Origin: Janthinobacterium sp.
Lineage (GTDB): Bacteria; Pseudomonadota; Gammaproteobacteria; Burkholderiales; Burkholderiaceae_D
NCBI GenBank assembly: GCA_003133225.1
Contig: PKWL01000013.1
Coordinates: 24,509-88,508, forward strand
Reading direction: 5' to 3'
DNA length: 64,000 nt
The notes under the pieces were generated by a model. The model saw only the letters and a list, made by a program, of their open reading frames with translations, made no database searches and had not been told where the DNA came from. Both the position numbers and the translations under genes were made by a program. Within the stretch, counting starts at the first letter, position 1. Every line of letters begins with the position of its first letter. Below, one piece after another: positions 18,061 to 26,646 of this stretch.

Positions 18061-18906
18061 TCACCGGGCACCGGGATCCTTAAATTGTGCGCTAAAAAAA
18101 TCGGCGATCTTATCTTGGGTCGATTCTAGATAGGGGATATTACGGTGGTCTGAAAATGGGATGGTCTCATCGCGGTGAAGGTGCGCTAGTTTGGCCACCA
18201 GAAGGTCAGTATGTGAGTGTGGAACGACATCATCTGTCGCTGCGCGCAAAACATAAGTCGGCGCTTTCAATAACGAGGCATACTTCACCGATTCAAATCG
18301 GTGCCGTAGCACGAACCCTATGGGCACGGCCCTGAAGCGTTTCTGCGCAATCGCCAATATCGAATCATACGGGGTGATGAGTACGATGGAGTGCACCGCT
18401 CGCTCCATCGCGACCTGTACCGCGACCCCTGAGCCCAAGCTGCGACCCACCACCGCAACTTTAGTGGAGTCGACATGGTTGCGCTCGGTTAACCAGTCAA
18501 ACAAGACTCGCCCATCGTCCACCATGTGGCGCTCGTGTGGTACCCCCAACGACTCGCCATAGCCCCTGTAATTGACAGCTAGGACTGTCATTCCAGGAAA
18601 CATGCGTCCGGCATCGCGGGCCACCCACGACACTTCCTCTGAACGACCGCCAAAATAGATGACGGCGGGGTGCGGGCCGACAATAACTGGCGTCATCAAC
18701 CAACCGGCTAGCCGCGTTCCATCCTTTGCGCGCAGCACGACGGACCGCGTTCGGTGACCGCTACTGCGGGGCGACGGCACTTTCCGCTCGAGCTCTGGAT
18801 CGAAGACGAGCCTGCGCTGGGTTGCCGCAATCAGAGCGGTTATGCCAACCCACAAAAGACCTACAACGCCGGCCGCTCCTGCCATTTTTTTTGAATTTTT
18901 CAACAA
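18061..18906 (-). CDS. Alpha/beta hydrolase (membrane-anchored, ABHD13/BEM46-like)
   Basis: A 281-residue serine hydrolase. An N-terminal hydrophobic helix (about residues 10-28) probably anchors it in the inner membrane. The catalytic triad can be read as Ser in the nucleophile elbow GRSLGSG, Asp in AATDDVVP and His in FSDHRNIPY. The oxyanion region is VNYRGYGES. The start is best placed at a TTG codon at 18904-18906, with GGAG 6 nt upstream; the first ATG is seven codons later (18885) and has no Shine-Dalgarno. Substrate unknown; relatives include acyl-ester and lysophospholipid hydrolases. It may be coupled to the uncertain ORF upstream. Confidence 0.87.
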   Translation of the reverse strand: MLKNSKKMAGAAGVVGLLWVGITALIAATQRRLVFDPELERKVPSPRSSGHRTRSVVLRAKDGTRLAGWLMTPVIVGPHPAVIYFGGRSEEVSWVARDAGRMFPGMTVLAVNYRGYGESLGVPHERHMVDDGRVLFDWLTERNHVDSTKVAVVGRSLGSGVAVQVAMERAVHSIVLITPYDSILAIAQKRFRAVPIGFVLRHRFESVKYASLLKAPTYVLRAATDDVVPHSHTDLLVAKLAHLHRDETIPFSDHRNIPYLESTQDKIADFFSAQFKDPGAR

Positions 18907-19280
18907 AATTTGCTCCAGGAAATAAGGCTTTCTGGTGTGGCTGGGAACGGCGCCAACCGCAACGTTGCCGCTTCAATACCGATCTGGAGGCTGCCCGTCA
19001 TGCGAATTGGTCCAACCGTCGGCAGCTGAAATGTCGATCCTTCGATGACATGATCGAGCTCGCGCCAACAGAACGCAATCTGACGCCTCGCGCGAGCGGG
19101 CTCGAGCAGCAGGCCGGTCCATGCCCATGGGCTCATCGATAAATATCTTTTCTTGCCCGGTAATACGGCCACTTCGATTCCTTCTTTGTCATGCGCCACA
19201 GAAACTGGGCCGCTACGCTTATGCGGGTCCGCGCCGTAGCGTGCCTGCAACCGCAACGATATTTGCCATGGTAAGCGCAC
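18900..19280 (-). CDS. Possible small gene coupled to the hydrolase (uncertain)
   Basis: A 126-codon frame starting at GTG 19280 whose stop codon overlaps the beginning of the hydrolase gene, as in translationally coupled pairs. The protein would contain GPVSVAHDKEGIEVAVLPGKKRYLSM and two Trp-rich stretches (MSPWAWTGLL, CWRELDHVIEG). Codon third positions are only moderately GC-rich. There is no clear ribosome binding site and no family resemblance. The overlap and the run of ordinary codons are the only support; it may be a chance frame. Confidence 0.3.
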   Translation of the reverse strand: MRLPWQISLRLQARYGADPHKRSGPVSVAHDKEGIEVAVLPGKKRYLSMSPWAWTGLLLEPARARRQIAFCWRELDHVIEGSTFQLPTVGPIRMTGSLQIGIEAATLRLAPFPATPESLISWSKFC

Positions 19281-19630
19281 GCCTCAGTCTTCTTATTTCA
19301 GTGTCGCATATTTTTCAGAATGTAGTTTGTCGGCAAACATTGATTGACCTCGCGTGCGTTTTCGCCGAGACTTGGCTCAGATTTGGTGATCCAACGCATT
19401 GTTGGCGGGCTTCCCACCCGATTTCCGGCCATTTGCTCTGGAGCAATGACTGACCCTCCAACCGCGCCGCTGCGCTTGCCTGGCAGAGCCTGCAGAGCCC
19501 GGCCAAGACTCGCACTTGGGCGCGAGTCCCAAGGCAAGCCTAAAATCTGATTTGGTGGAACTTTTTTCGGATTTTCTTGCCTAATTATGTTGAGCTCTCT
19601 GCCAAGCTCGGCCGTATAAACGAGGGACAC
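19281..19630. other. Intergenic region upstream of the ThiF-like gene, with overlapping hairpins
   Basis: About 350 bp with no supported gene. At 19507-19533 two mutually exclusive hairpins can form: GACTCGC/GCGAGTC (19507-19513 with 19522-19528) or CTTGGG/CCCAAG (19515-19520 with 19528-19533). They sit about 100 bp before the ThiF-like start. An AT-rich patch follows at 19556-19585. Confidence 0.4.
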
Positions 19631-20500
19631 ATGACAGACACTTTTTCTTATCCGGCCGCGTTTGCTCGCAACATTGGTTGGGTCGTGCCGGCCGAGCAGG
19701 AAACGCTGCGTCGCAAACGCGTCGCCATCGCTGGTATGGGTGGGGTTGGCGGCAGTCACCTGCTAACGCTGGCCCGGCTGGGTATTGGCGCCTTTCACAT
19801 TGCCGATTTCGACCGTTTCGACATTGCCAATTTTAACCGGCAGGCGGGGGCCATGATGTCGACGCTGGAGCGGCCCAAAGTAGATGTCCTTGCCAACATG
19901 GCCAAGGACATCAATCCGGAACTGGATATAAAACGGTTTCCTGAAGGCGTCAATCGTGACAACTTGGAGGCTTTTTTTGAAGGCGTCGATCTCTATGTCG
20001 ATGGCCTCGATTTTTTCGCCTTTGAAGCGCGCCAAGCAACGTTTGCGGCGTGCGCCCGGCTCGGTATTCCGGCGATCACCGCCGCACCATTGGGGATGGG
20101 CGCTGCCTTGCTCAATTTTATGCCGGGGAAAATGACTTTTGAACAGTATTTTGGCTGGGGTGTTTTGCCCGATGACGAAAAAGCCTTGCGCTTTCTGGTG
20201 GGATTGGCGCCGGCTGGCTTGCATGGTTCCTATCTGGTCGACCCGACTGCGATCAATCTCAAGGAGCAGCGCGGCCCATCGACCGTGATGGGATGCCAGC
20301 TGTGCGCGGGCGCCGCAGCCACCGAGGCTCTCAAGATCTTGCTCAAGCGCGGCAAGGTGCTGGCCGCGCCGCATGGTGTCCAATATGACGCCTACCGCAA
20401 CAAACTGGTGCGCACTTGGCGTCCGGGCGGAAATAACCATCCGCTGCAGCGCCTCCTGATGATGCTGGTGAAACGCCGCAGAGCGGCACCAAGGAATTGA
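19631..20500 (+). CDS. ThiF/MoeB-family E1-like adenylyltransferase
   Basis: A 289-residue protein (start at 19631, MTDTFSYPAAFARN, with GAGG 8 nt upstream; an in-frame upstream ATG at 19577 is less likely). The nucleotide-binding motif is GMGGVGGSHLLTLARLGIG at about residues 36-54. The E1 signature continues with IADFDRFDIANFNRQAG and ERPKVDVL. A possible active-site region is TVMGCQLCAGAAATEALKIL. The paired CxxC zinc sites of ThiF and MoeB are absent. E1-like enzymes adenylate carboxyl termini of ubiquitin-like sulfur carriers or small peptides. It is followed 2 nt later by a nitroreductase-like gene; in mycobacterial MoeY these two activities are fused, which suggests they act together. 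Substrate unknown. Confidence 0.85.
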   Translation: MTDTFSYPAAFARNIGWVVPAEQETLRRKRVAIAGMGGVGGSHLLTLARLGIGAFHIADFDRFDIANFNRQAGAMMSTLERPKVDVLANMAKDINPELDIKRFPEGVNRDNLEAFFEGVDLYVDGLDFFAFEARQATFAACARLGIPAITAAPLGMGAALLNFMPGKMTFEQYFGWGVLPDDEKALRFLVGLAPAGLHGSYLVDPTAINLKEQRGPSTVMGCQLCAGAAATEALKILLKRGKVLAAPHGVQYDAYRNKLVRTWRPGGNNHPLQRLLMMLVKRRRAAPRN

Positions 20501-20502
20501 CC

Positions 20503-21582
20503 ATGCCGCTTGACAACACTCTCGAAAGCATTCTCGATCTAGCGCGGTGGGCGCCCAGTGGTGACAATACCCAGCCGTGGCGCTTTCAAATCATCGACGC
20601 GCGTCACATCGTCGTGCACGGTTTTGATACGCGTGACCATTGCGTGTACGATTTGGACGGCCACCCGAGCCAGATTTCGCTTGGCGCCTTGTTGGAAAGC
20701 ATGGCGCTGGCCGCTAGTGCGCGCGGCATGCACATGCATGCTGCGCGGCGCCTGGCCATGCCGGATACTCAACCGACCTTCGACATCGCGTTCGAGCTAG
20801 CGCCCCAGCCCGCCGATCCTCTGGCCGCATACATCATGCAGCGCAGCGTGCAGCGCCGTGCACTGAGCACGCATGCGCTGACGGCGCCCGAGAAATCCGC
20901 GCTGGCGGCGTCGTTGCCCGATCATTACCAGGTCCTCTGGCTAGAAGGGCTCGGCAAGCGCATGGCTACGGCCCGCCTCATGTTCAACAACGCCAAACTG
21001 CGCCTCACGATGCCCGAAGCCCACCAGGTTCATAGCGCCGTCATCGAATGGAATGCCCGCTTTAGCGAGGATCGAATACCGGACCAGGCGCTGGGGGTCG
21101 ATCCAATGACCGTCAAGTTGATGCGTTGGATCATGCAGAGCTGGCGGCGGGTCGAATTTTTCAACACCTATCTGGCCGGTACCCTGGTCCCGCGGATCCA
21201 GATGGATCTCATTCCCGGCCTGGCCTGTGCGGCGCATTTCGTTCTCGTGGCGGACGTCCGACCACGATCGATAGACGATTATGTCGCCGCTGGGCGCGCC
21301 ATGCAACGTTTCTGGCTCACGGCGACCCAACTAGGCCTGCAGGTGCAGCCCGAGATGACGCCGCTGATCTTTGCCCGCTACGTGCGTGAAAAAAGAGATT
21401 TTTCAAAAACCAGCGGCATGCACGAGCGCGCGGCCGTACTGGCCGCACAATGCGTTCGCCTGATTGGAGAGGACAATAGCGAACGGGCCGTCTTCATGGG
21501 GCGCATCGGGGCCGGTGCGCCCGCCGCGGCCCGCTCTACCAGGCGTGCGTTGAAGCAATTGATTGTGCCGCATGCAGCTTAG
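20503..21582 (+). CDS. Nitroreductase-family protein paired with the ThiF-like enzyme
   Basis: A 359-residue protein whose N-terminus (LESILDLARWAPSGDNTQPWRF) is the FMN-binding signature of nitroreductase-like flavoenzymes. A second conserved block is QISLGALLESMALAA, and the C-terminal half carries AGRAMQRFWLTATQLGLQVQPEMTP. A TTG two codons upstream is also in frame, but AAGGA is well spaced for the ATG at 20503. It starts 2 nt after the stop of the ThiF-like gene, so the two are co-transcribed. Together they resemble the two halves of MoeY. Its reaction is unknown; the pairing suggests oxidation or reduction of an activated peptide or cofactor intermediate (inference). Confidence 0.82.
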   Translation: MPLDNTLESILDLARWAPSGDNTQPWRFQIIDARHIVVHGFDTRDHCVYDLDGHPSQISLGALLESMALAASARGMHMHAARRLAMPDTQPTFDIAFELAPQPADPLAAYIMQRSVQRRALSTHALTAPEKSALAASLPDHYQVLWLEGLGKRMATARLMFNNAKLRLTMPEAHQVHSAVIEWNARFSEDRIPDQALGVDPMTVKLMRWIMQSWRRVEFFNTYLAGTLVPRIQMDLIPGLACAAHFVLVADVRPRSIDDYVAAGRAMQRFWLTATQLGLQVQPEMTPLIFARYVREKRDFSKTSGMHERAAVLAAQCVRLIGEDNSERAVFMGRIGAGAPAAARSTRRALKQLIVPHAA

Positions 21583-21706
21583 TTCTGGCCGACGCGATGC
21601 GGGCGCAGGCGGGGCGCCACCTGTGCGGCGTAAAACTGCCTCTTGATAATTCAAAAACACCCCCGATCTCTGCCACGTAACAGGCTTCCTACTAGGGAGG
21701 ATTGCG

Positions 21707-22015
21707 ATGAAAGTCACGGTCAACGTGCCGCAGCTGGCGAACGGGGATTGCGCCGCGGCTGAGAGCGTCATTACGCGGCAGCGAACTCACTCGACGCCCG
21801 AACCGGACGACATGCCGCCCGAGCCAGCTCAAGCCCCGGAAGATGCGCCCGAGCCTGAGCCACCCCCGGTGCAGGAACCCAATCGGCCCCATTCGCCAAT
21901 TAGCGCGGCCCCAGGCTGCGAACAAACGCCTTTAGCCTGTCGGGCTGGCGTGCTTTTGGCGCCCGATCATTCTTGCTCGGCGCGCTATTTCCATGTTGAG
22001 GGCGAGTCCATGTGA
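21707..22015 (+). CDS. Small proline/glutamate-rich protein (probable)
   Basis: A 102-codon frame with a strong AGGGAGG Shine-Dalgarno 5 nt before ATG 21707. After MKVTVNVPQLANGDC, residues about 31-65 are almost entirely Pro, Glu, Asp and Ala (PEPDDMPPEPAQAPEDAPEP and on), an extended acidic segment seen in several short hypothetical proteins of Burkholderiales. Beyond about residue 70 the composition changes (Cys-containing), which could mean a frameshift or simply a variable tail. No membrane segment. Function unknown. Confidence 0.5.
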   Translation: MKVTVNVPQLANGDCAAAESVITRQRTHSTPEPDDMPPEPAQAPEDAPEPEPPPVQEPNRPHSPISAAPGCEQTPLACRAGVLLAPDHSCSARYFHVEGESM

Positions 22016-22204
22016 GGGGACGCGCAACCACTTCCACCGCTGCGTACGAGCTCGTCCTTCAGAAGCTTGGTCGCCCTGCGCATGCCAGTGATGGTGCGGC
22101 GTTGCGTGTTTTCCACAAAACATGACGTCTATGTTGCCTGTCACACGGACGACATGATTCCCTTTCTATAATGTGGAATCAATATTTTTTTGTTCACGGA
22201 GAGC

Positions 22205-22342
22205 ATGATGGGCAATTCCTTACACAATAAGATCTACCTTGGCCGCAGCTCCCTCGTATTCGGTTCCAAACGCTTGCAAGTCTTGTTCATTCTCGGCGCC
22301 GTTGCCTGTGTTGGCCTGGGCTGGCTGGCGATCCGCTCGTAG
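22205..22342 (+). CDS. Small single-pass membrane protein, 45 residues
   Basis: An ORF of 45 codons starting MMGNSLHNKIYLGRSS, with GGAG 3 nt upstream of the first ATG and better spaced for the second (22208). The C-terminal half (VLFILGAVACVGLGWLAIRS) is one transmembrane helix ending in a positive residue. A TATAAT at 22167-22172 lies 33 bp upstream and could be a -10 element, although no good -35 is placed correctly. The form suits a small regulatory membrane protein; no family recognised. Confidence 0.5.
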   Translation: MMGNSLHNKIYLGRSSLVFGSKRLQVLFILGAVACVGLGWLAIRS

Positions 22343-22672
22343 ACATGGCCGTGCAAGATGCGCGAATTCAAAGTGCCGGCACGACAGTCACGCGCCTCCT
22401 GTAGTGCTCGAAAGCGCGAGCCTTGACAGTTCCTGTCGTGATGCCGCGCTGAGCATTGGGAGCCGCTTCCCGTGTCGGTAGGTCCGTACGGTCGACCTGG
22501 CTGCCGAAGCCACGCTTGGTATTTTTTTTGCGCGGGGTGCCCACAGCAGCATGGCAGTTATGCGCGAAACAAAGCACCCCCGGGAGCCAAGCTTACTTCT
22601 CCTCGTTTGCCTGTTGCCGGCGCCGTGCCGGACGCGTACTATGATGGCCGACGCACCTCACGGAAGATGGCT

Positions 22673-23041
22673 ATGAAGAACGAAAAATTAACGGCAGATG
22701 AATTCGACGCGCTGGAACGGATCGCGCACGGGAACAAAAGTGAGCGCGTGAGCGCCTGCGTTGCGCGCAACACGAAGCATCTGTCCGGCCTAAAACTGGT
22801 CAGTTACGGCAAGGACGGCAAACTGTCCATCACGGATAAGGCGCAGCAGATCATGTTCGTGCGCCGTTGCATCACCGGTTTGCGCGCCGTGGCCAGTGAT
22901 TCGCTGACCAACTTGGAAGCGGACGTGGCCCATTTCCTTGGCAAGAAAGCGCATATCCTGGCGCGCGCGCCCGATGAAGGCTACGACATTACCGAAAAGG
23001 GCCGCGAATCGCTGGCGGACATGGACGCTCTTGGGAATTAG
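22673..23041 (+). CDS. Hypothetical protein with winged-helix-like pattern
   Basis: A 122-residue protein. I choose ATG 22673 (MKNEKLTADEFDALERIAHG) because GGAAG lies 6 nt upstream; ATG 22667 is two codons earlier. The spacing of LTADEFDALERIA, RVSACVARNTKHLSGLKLVS, YGKDGKLSITDKAQQ and, near the end, YDITEKGRESL resembles a duplicated winged helix in which a recognition helix is followed by a G-L-V wing and a L-T-x-x-G strand. This suggests nucleic-acid binding. No close family known to me; single gene. Confidence 0.6.
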   Translation: MKNEKLTADEFDALERIAHGNKSERVSACVARNTKHLSGLKLVSYGKDGKLSITDKAQQIMFVRRCITGLRAVASDSLTNLEADVAHFLGKKAHILARAPDEGYDITEKGRESLADMDALGN

Positions 23042-23567
23042 GGCGGCGCCGCTCGGCGCATGAGAATCAAATAAGCGCTGCTGGCAGGTTTACTTCCATG
23101 ACGCTGCCAGCGCCAACCTCAACCAACATCGCCAACATCGCTAACATCGCTAACCTCCGTGTTATTTTAGTGCCACAGTTCTACTCGAGCGGCCGCCCCC
23201 CGGCTTGATCCTCCCGGCCCTGAGCGTTACCCAGTTTTTTGGACGAGGGTGCGCTGGCGGCGGCAAGGCAACGGTTTGTGCGCCCGCCCCTTGCAGGTCC
23301 ACTTGGCCCCATCTGTTTTGGCGCCGTCAGCCTAAGAGCTGGCTCTGCTCGCCCCGATAATTGACAGTGGCACCGCCATTTACCGAGCCGTCATGAAGGC
23401 GGCTGCGCGCAGAAAAAATAGCGTCAGCAGCGTGGAAGAGGCCGCTATTTGGCAAGCGAGCGTAAAATTCTGATAAGCTGCCTGAAGGCTGCGTTGCATG
23501 CGCGTCCTTCGCAAAATGCGTATGCATGGCCGCAAAGTCTATGCTCGCCTACCATGGAGATGAGGAT
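23042..23567. other. Intergenic region with a short tandem repeat
   Basis: About 525 bp without a supported gene. At 23125-23151 there are three tandem copies of a 9-mer AACATCGC(C/T), preceded by a related AACCTCAACC. No terminator or promoter is clear. Confidence 0.55.
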
Positions 23568-23843
23568 ATGTTTTTGGACCACCCTAACATTACCGCAACC
23601 AACGGTTTTACCGAGCCCGACCGGATCGAACGGCTGAGCCGGATTTACGGCTATGTGGCGGCGCTGGCCGACCAGGCCTCCCTTACGGGATTTATCGAAA
23701 AAGTGGCGCAAATACACGACCACAAGGGCACCCTGATCGTGTTCTGGCGCGATGCGCCCAGCGACGTGGAGAAGGATTTTTTTGCGCAGGCGTGGGCCAG
23801 CAAGATCGGCGACGGCAGCAGCCACGTCGAACATGAAATATAG
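23568..23843 (+). CDS. Hypothetical protein, 91 residues
   Basis: The start at ATG 23568 is favoured by GATGAGG just upstream; an in-frame ATG at 23526 would add 14 residues. The protein (MFLDHPNITATNGFTEPDRI...) has a central helix pattern RLSRIYGYVAALADQASLTGFIEKVAQIHDHKG followed by a strand LIVFWRDAPS and a polar tail. No cysteine, signal peptide or membrane segment. Similar short proteins occur in related genera as I recall, but no function is known. Confidence 0.6.
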   Translation: MFLDHPNITATNGFTEPDRIERLSRIYGYVAALADQASLTGFIEKVAQIHDHKGTLIVFWRDAPSDVEKDFFAQAWASKIGDGSSHVEHEI

Positions 23844-23915
23844 CGGGTTGCGCCAAGCGCGGGCAAGTTCGGGCGCGGCAGCGCGCGGTGCATCTTTTTA
23901 TTGAGCGGCATCGGG

Positions 23916-25079
23916 ATGGACATCAAAACACTCGTACTGGCTTTGGCGCTGGGCAATTTGAGCCTGTGCGCCGCGCTTTTTTTCTTCGACTACGACAGCA
24001 AAAAACCGCCGAGCCTATCCACCTGGGCCGTTGCCAAGCAATGCCAGGCGGCCGCCTGGTTGCTATTTTATCTGCGCGGCATTGTTCCCGATCTGTTGTC
24101 TATCCCGCTTGCCGATGCGTTGCTGTTTGCCGGCATGGCACTGGACGCGGGCGCCATGTGGGAAGCGGCCGGCCGGCCCGGCTGGCGCCGTTTCATCTTT
24201 CCGCTGCTGGGCCTGGCCATCGCTGTGTTCTTGCTCTGTTATGTCCTCAATGTCGCGCCCGGCTTGCGCGTGGCCAGCGGTGCCTTGATCGTCAGCGGCT
24301 TTATGCTAGCGGGCGTTGTTGCGCTGGCGCTCGGCTGGTCCGGTGCCACCATGCTGCGCCGCTGCATGGTGGTAACGATGGCCGTGCTCACCGTCGTGAT
24401 CGGCGCAAGGGGGGTGCTGTCGGCCGTCATGCCTGAGGGCTGGTCTTGGGTTAGCAGCAACCTAATCCAGGTGACGGGCTTTGGCGCGCTGTACCTGATG
24501 ATGCTAAGTAATGGCTTTGGCTGCCTCCTGCTCGAGCGCGAACAGCAGCAGCGCGCGATGGCGCGGCAAGACGGCATCGATGCGCTAACTGGCGTGCCGA
24601 ACCGGCGCGGTTTTTACCATGCGCTGGCGCCTTGGATGGCGCTGGCGTGCCGCCCGGGCCCACCCACTGCCTTTATCATCCTGAAACTCGATCATTTTAA
24701 ACGGGTCAACGACAGTTACGGCCACCTGGTCGGCGATACGGTCTTAAAGGCCATGGTCGATATTTGTCGAAAGCAATTACGCGGCAGCGACCTGATGGGG
24801 CGGATGGGCGGCGCCGAGTTTGCCGTTCAATTGCCGTGCACGACCTTGGCGGACGCCCTTTTGGTGGCCGAGCGCATTCGCAGTTCGGTGGCCAAGATGC
24901 CGGTCAAGACGGAGCGCGCCGTGATTACGCTGACCGCCAGCTTGGGCGTGACTACGATCCGGGCCGAAGACAGCAAGGTCAGCTTGTTTCAGCGCGCCGA
25001 CGACGCCTTGCAAGAAGCCCGGCGCGGCGGGCGTAACCAAGTGGCCAAGGCAGCTCCGGCCAGCGCGCTCGAAGCCTAA
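23916..25079 (+). CDS. Membrane protein with degenerate GGDEF domain
   Basis: A 387-residue protein with about six N-terminal hydrophobic helices (residues 4-205) and a C-terminal GGDEF domain (about 215-380). The signature is GGAEF (298-302) instead of GG(D/E)EF, and the upstream block reads LKLDHFKRVND where active enzymes have DIDHFK. Both side-chain metal ligands known from PleD (Asp327 and Glu370) are therefore replaced, by Lys and Ala. The inhibitory c-di-GMP site RxxD is intact as RGSD five residues before GGAEF. Substrate-side residues (DSYGH, GD) remain. It is therefore more likely a c-di-GMP or GTP receptor than a cyclase (inference). The start is ATG 23916; an in-frame TTG at 23901 is possible. 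Confidence 0.85.
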   Translation: MDIKTLVLALALGNLSLCAALFFFDYDSKKPPSLSTWAVAKQCQAAAWLLFYLRGIVPDLLSIPLADALLFAGMALDAGAMWEAAGRPGWRRFIFPLLGLAIAVFLLCYVLNVAPGLRVASGALIVSGFMLAGVVALALGWSGATMLRRCMVVTMAVLTVVIGARGVLSAVMPEGWSWVSSNLIQVTGFGALYLMMLSNGFGCLLLEREQQQRAMARQDGIDALTGVPNRRGFYHALAPWMALACRPGPPTAFIILKLDHFKRVNDSYGHLVGDTVLKAMVDICRKQLRGSDLMGRMGGAEFAVQLPCTTLADALLVAERIRSSVAKMPVKTERAVITLTASLGVTTIRAEDSKVSLFQRADDALQEARRGGRNQVAKAAPASALEA

Positions 25080-25173
25080 GCGCCGCTTTGTAACGCGGCT
25101 GTCATACTGGGCGCTTATAATATGGGGCTTTCCGCGAAAGCCTTCGTGATGGCGACCAAAATGAGAGGCCGGA

Positions 25174-26646
25174 ATGTACGCAGCGGTGGATTTGGGATCG
25201 AACAGTTTTCGCGTGCACATCGGTCAGCATGACGGCGAGGCCATCCGCGTCTTGAAAAGTGTGCGCGAACCGATCCGGTTGGCAGCGGGCCTGGACGTTA
25301 ACGGTAATTTGACCGAGCCCGCCATGCAATCGGCGCTGTCATGCCTGAATAATTTTCGCTTGATCCTGGCCGCCTATCCGCTCGATTCGGTACGGGTGGT
25401 GGCGACCTCGACCATGCGGGTGGCAAAAAACGCAGCCACCTTCTTGCCGGCTGCCGAGGACGCAATCGGCTACCCGATCGAGATCATCTCGGGCGAGGAA
25501 GAGGGGCGCCTGATCTACATGGGCGTGGCCAATGCACTGGGCGCCTCGGGCGAGCGGCGCCTGGTGATGGATATTGGTGGCGGCTCAACGGAACTGATCT
25601 TGGGCCGCGGCATGGAGATCGAGCGCGTCGAATCTTTCGGCATCGGCACGGTCAAGCAAAGCCTGTCATTTTTTGTCGGCGGGCGCGTTGACGGCCCCTC
25701 GTTCGAGGCGGCGATCCTGTCGGCGCGCAGCCATTTCGAGGACGCCGCGCCACCGTACCACCCGCAGCACTGGAAGAATGCGTATGGATCTTCTGGCACG
25801 ATCCGCGCCATCGCCGACATCATCAGCAGGAACAATTTAGGCCGCTGCGACTTGTCGGGGCCCAGCCTGGACGCGCTCAAGCGCCGTTTCATTCAGTTCG
25901 GCCACGTCTCCAAGATCGACATGCCGGGCTTGCGGCCGGACCGCGCCGCCACCATCATCGGTGGACTGGCGATCCTAATTGCCCTGGTCAAGGAGCTCGA
26001 CATCGTTGTCATGATGCCAGTGGATGCCGGTTTGCGTATGGGCGTCATGTGGGACTTGTACCTGCGCTCGACTCGGCGCGACCGGCGCGAGCAGTCGGTG
26101 CGCGATTTTGCGCAGAAATTCCATGTCGACGAGAACCGCGCCAACCGGGTTGCCGACAATGCAGCGGCCTTGTTTGCGCAGTTAAGGCCGGCTTCCGACG
26201 GCCACACGAAATACCTGCGCTGGAGCGCCTTGTTGCATGAAGCCGGATTGGTGGTGTCACAGACGAGCTACCATAAACATGCCGCCTACTTGATCGAGAA
26301 TGCCGATTTGCCGGGGTTTACGACGCGCGAACAGAAGTTGATGAGCAAGCTGATCTTGGCGCAAAAAGGCAATCTGCGCAAGGTCGGTGAGGCGCTGGCC
26401 GACCCCGATTTCGTCAAGGCTGTGTTGGCCCTGCGGCTGGCTATCTTGTTCATGCATTCGCGTATCGAGGTCGGCGTCGGCGAACTGAAACTGCGCATGA
26501 AGAGCCGGATTGAATTGGAAATCAGGCGCGACTGGGTGGCGCACCATCCGACGGTGGCGTACTGGATGGAAAAAGAACAGGAAATGTGGGACGAAGTGGG
26601 CGTCGATTTCAGCATCAAGGCAAACGCGAACTCAGCCTTGGCTTGA
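25174..26646 (+). CDS. ppx: Exopolyphosphatase (Ppx/GppA family)
   Basis: A 490-residue enzyme of the ASKHA fold that releases phosphate from polyphosphate, and in some relatives hydrolyses pppGpp. Motifs: DLGSNSFRVHIG at residues 6-17, ATSTMR, the catalytic-loop segment SGEEEGRLIYMG, DIGGGSTELILG and SSGTIRAIAD. The C-terminal helical HD-like part (residues about 310-490) includes LLHEAGL and YHKHAAYLIENADLPGFT. GAGGCCGGA precedes the ATG. No ppk is visible in the window. Ppx versus GppA cannot be separated by eye; Ppx is preferred from length and the long C-terminal domain. Confidence 0.9.
   Translation: MYAAVDLGSNSFRVHIGQHDGEAIRVLKSVREPIRLAAGLDVNGNLTEPAMQSALSCLNNFRLILAAYPLDSVRVVATSTMRVAKNAATFLPAAEDAIGYPIEIISGEEEGRLIYMGVANALGASGERRLVMDIGGGSTELILGRGMEIERVESFGIGTVKQSLSFFVGGRVDGPSFEAAILSARSHFEDAAPPYHPQHWKNAYGSSGTIRAIADIISRNNLGRCDLSGPSLDALKRRFIQFGHVSKIDMPGLRPDRAATIIGGLAILIALVKELDIVVMMPVDAGLRMGVMWDLYLRSTRRDRREQSVRDFAQKFHVDENRANRVADNAAALFAQLRPASDGHTKYLRWSALLHEAGLVVSQTSYHKHAAYLIENADLPGFTTREQKLMSKLILAQKGNLRKVGEALADPDFVKAVLALRLAILFMHSRIEVGVGELKLRMKSRIELEIRRDWVAHHPTVAYWMEKEQEMWDEVGVDFSIKANANSALA

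Noticed and set aside
23125..23151. Tandem AACATCGC(C/T) repeats as a possible CRISPR or satellite
   Set aside because: Only three 9-nt units without spacers; too short for CRISPR and noted only as a small tandem repeat.
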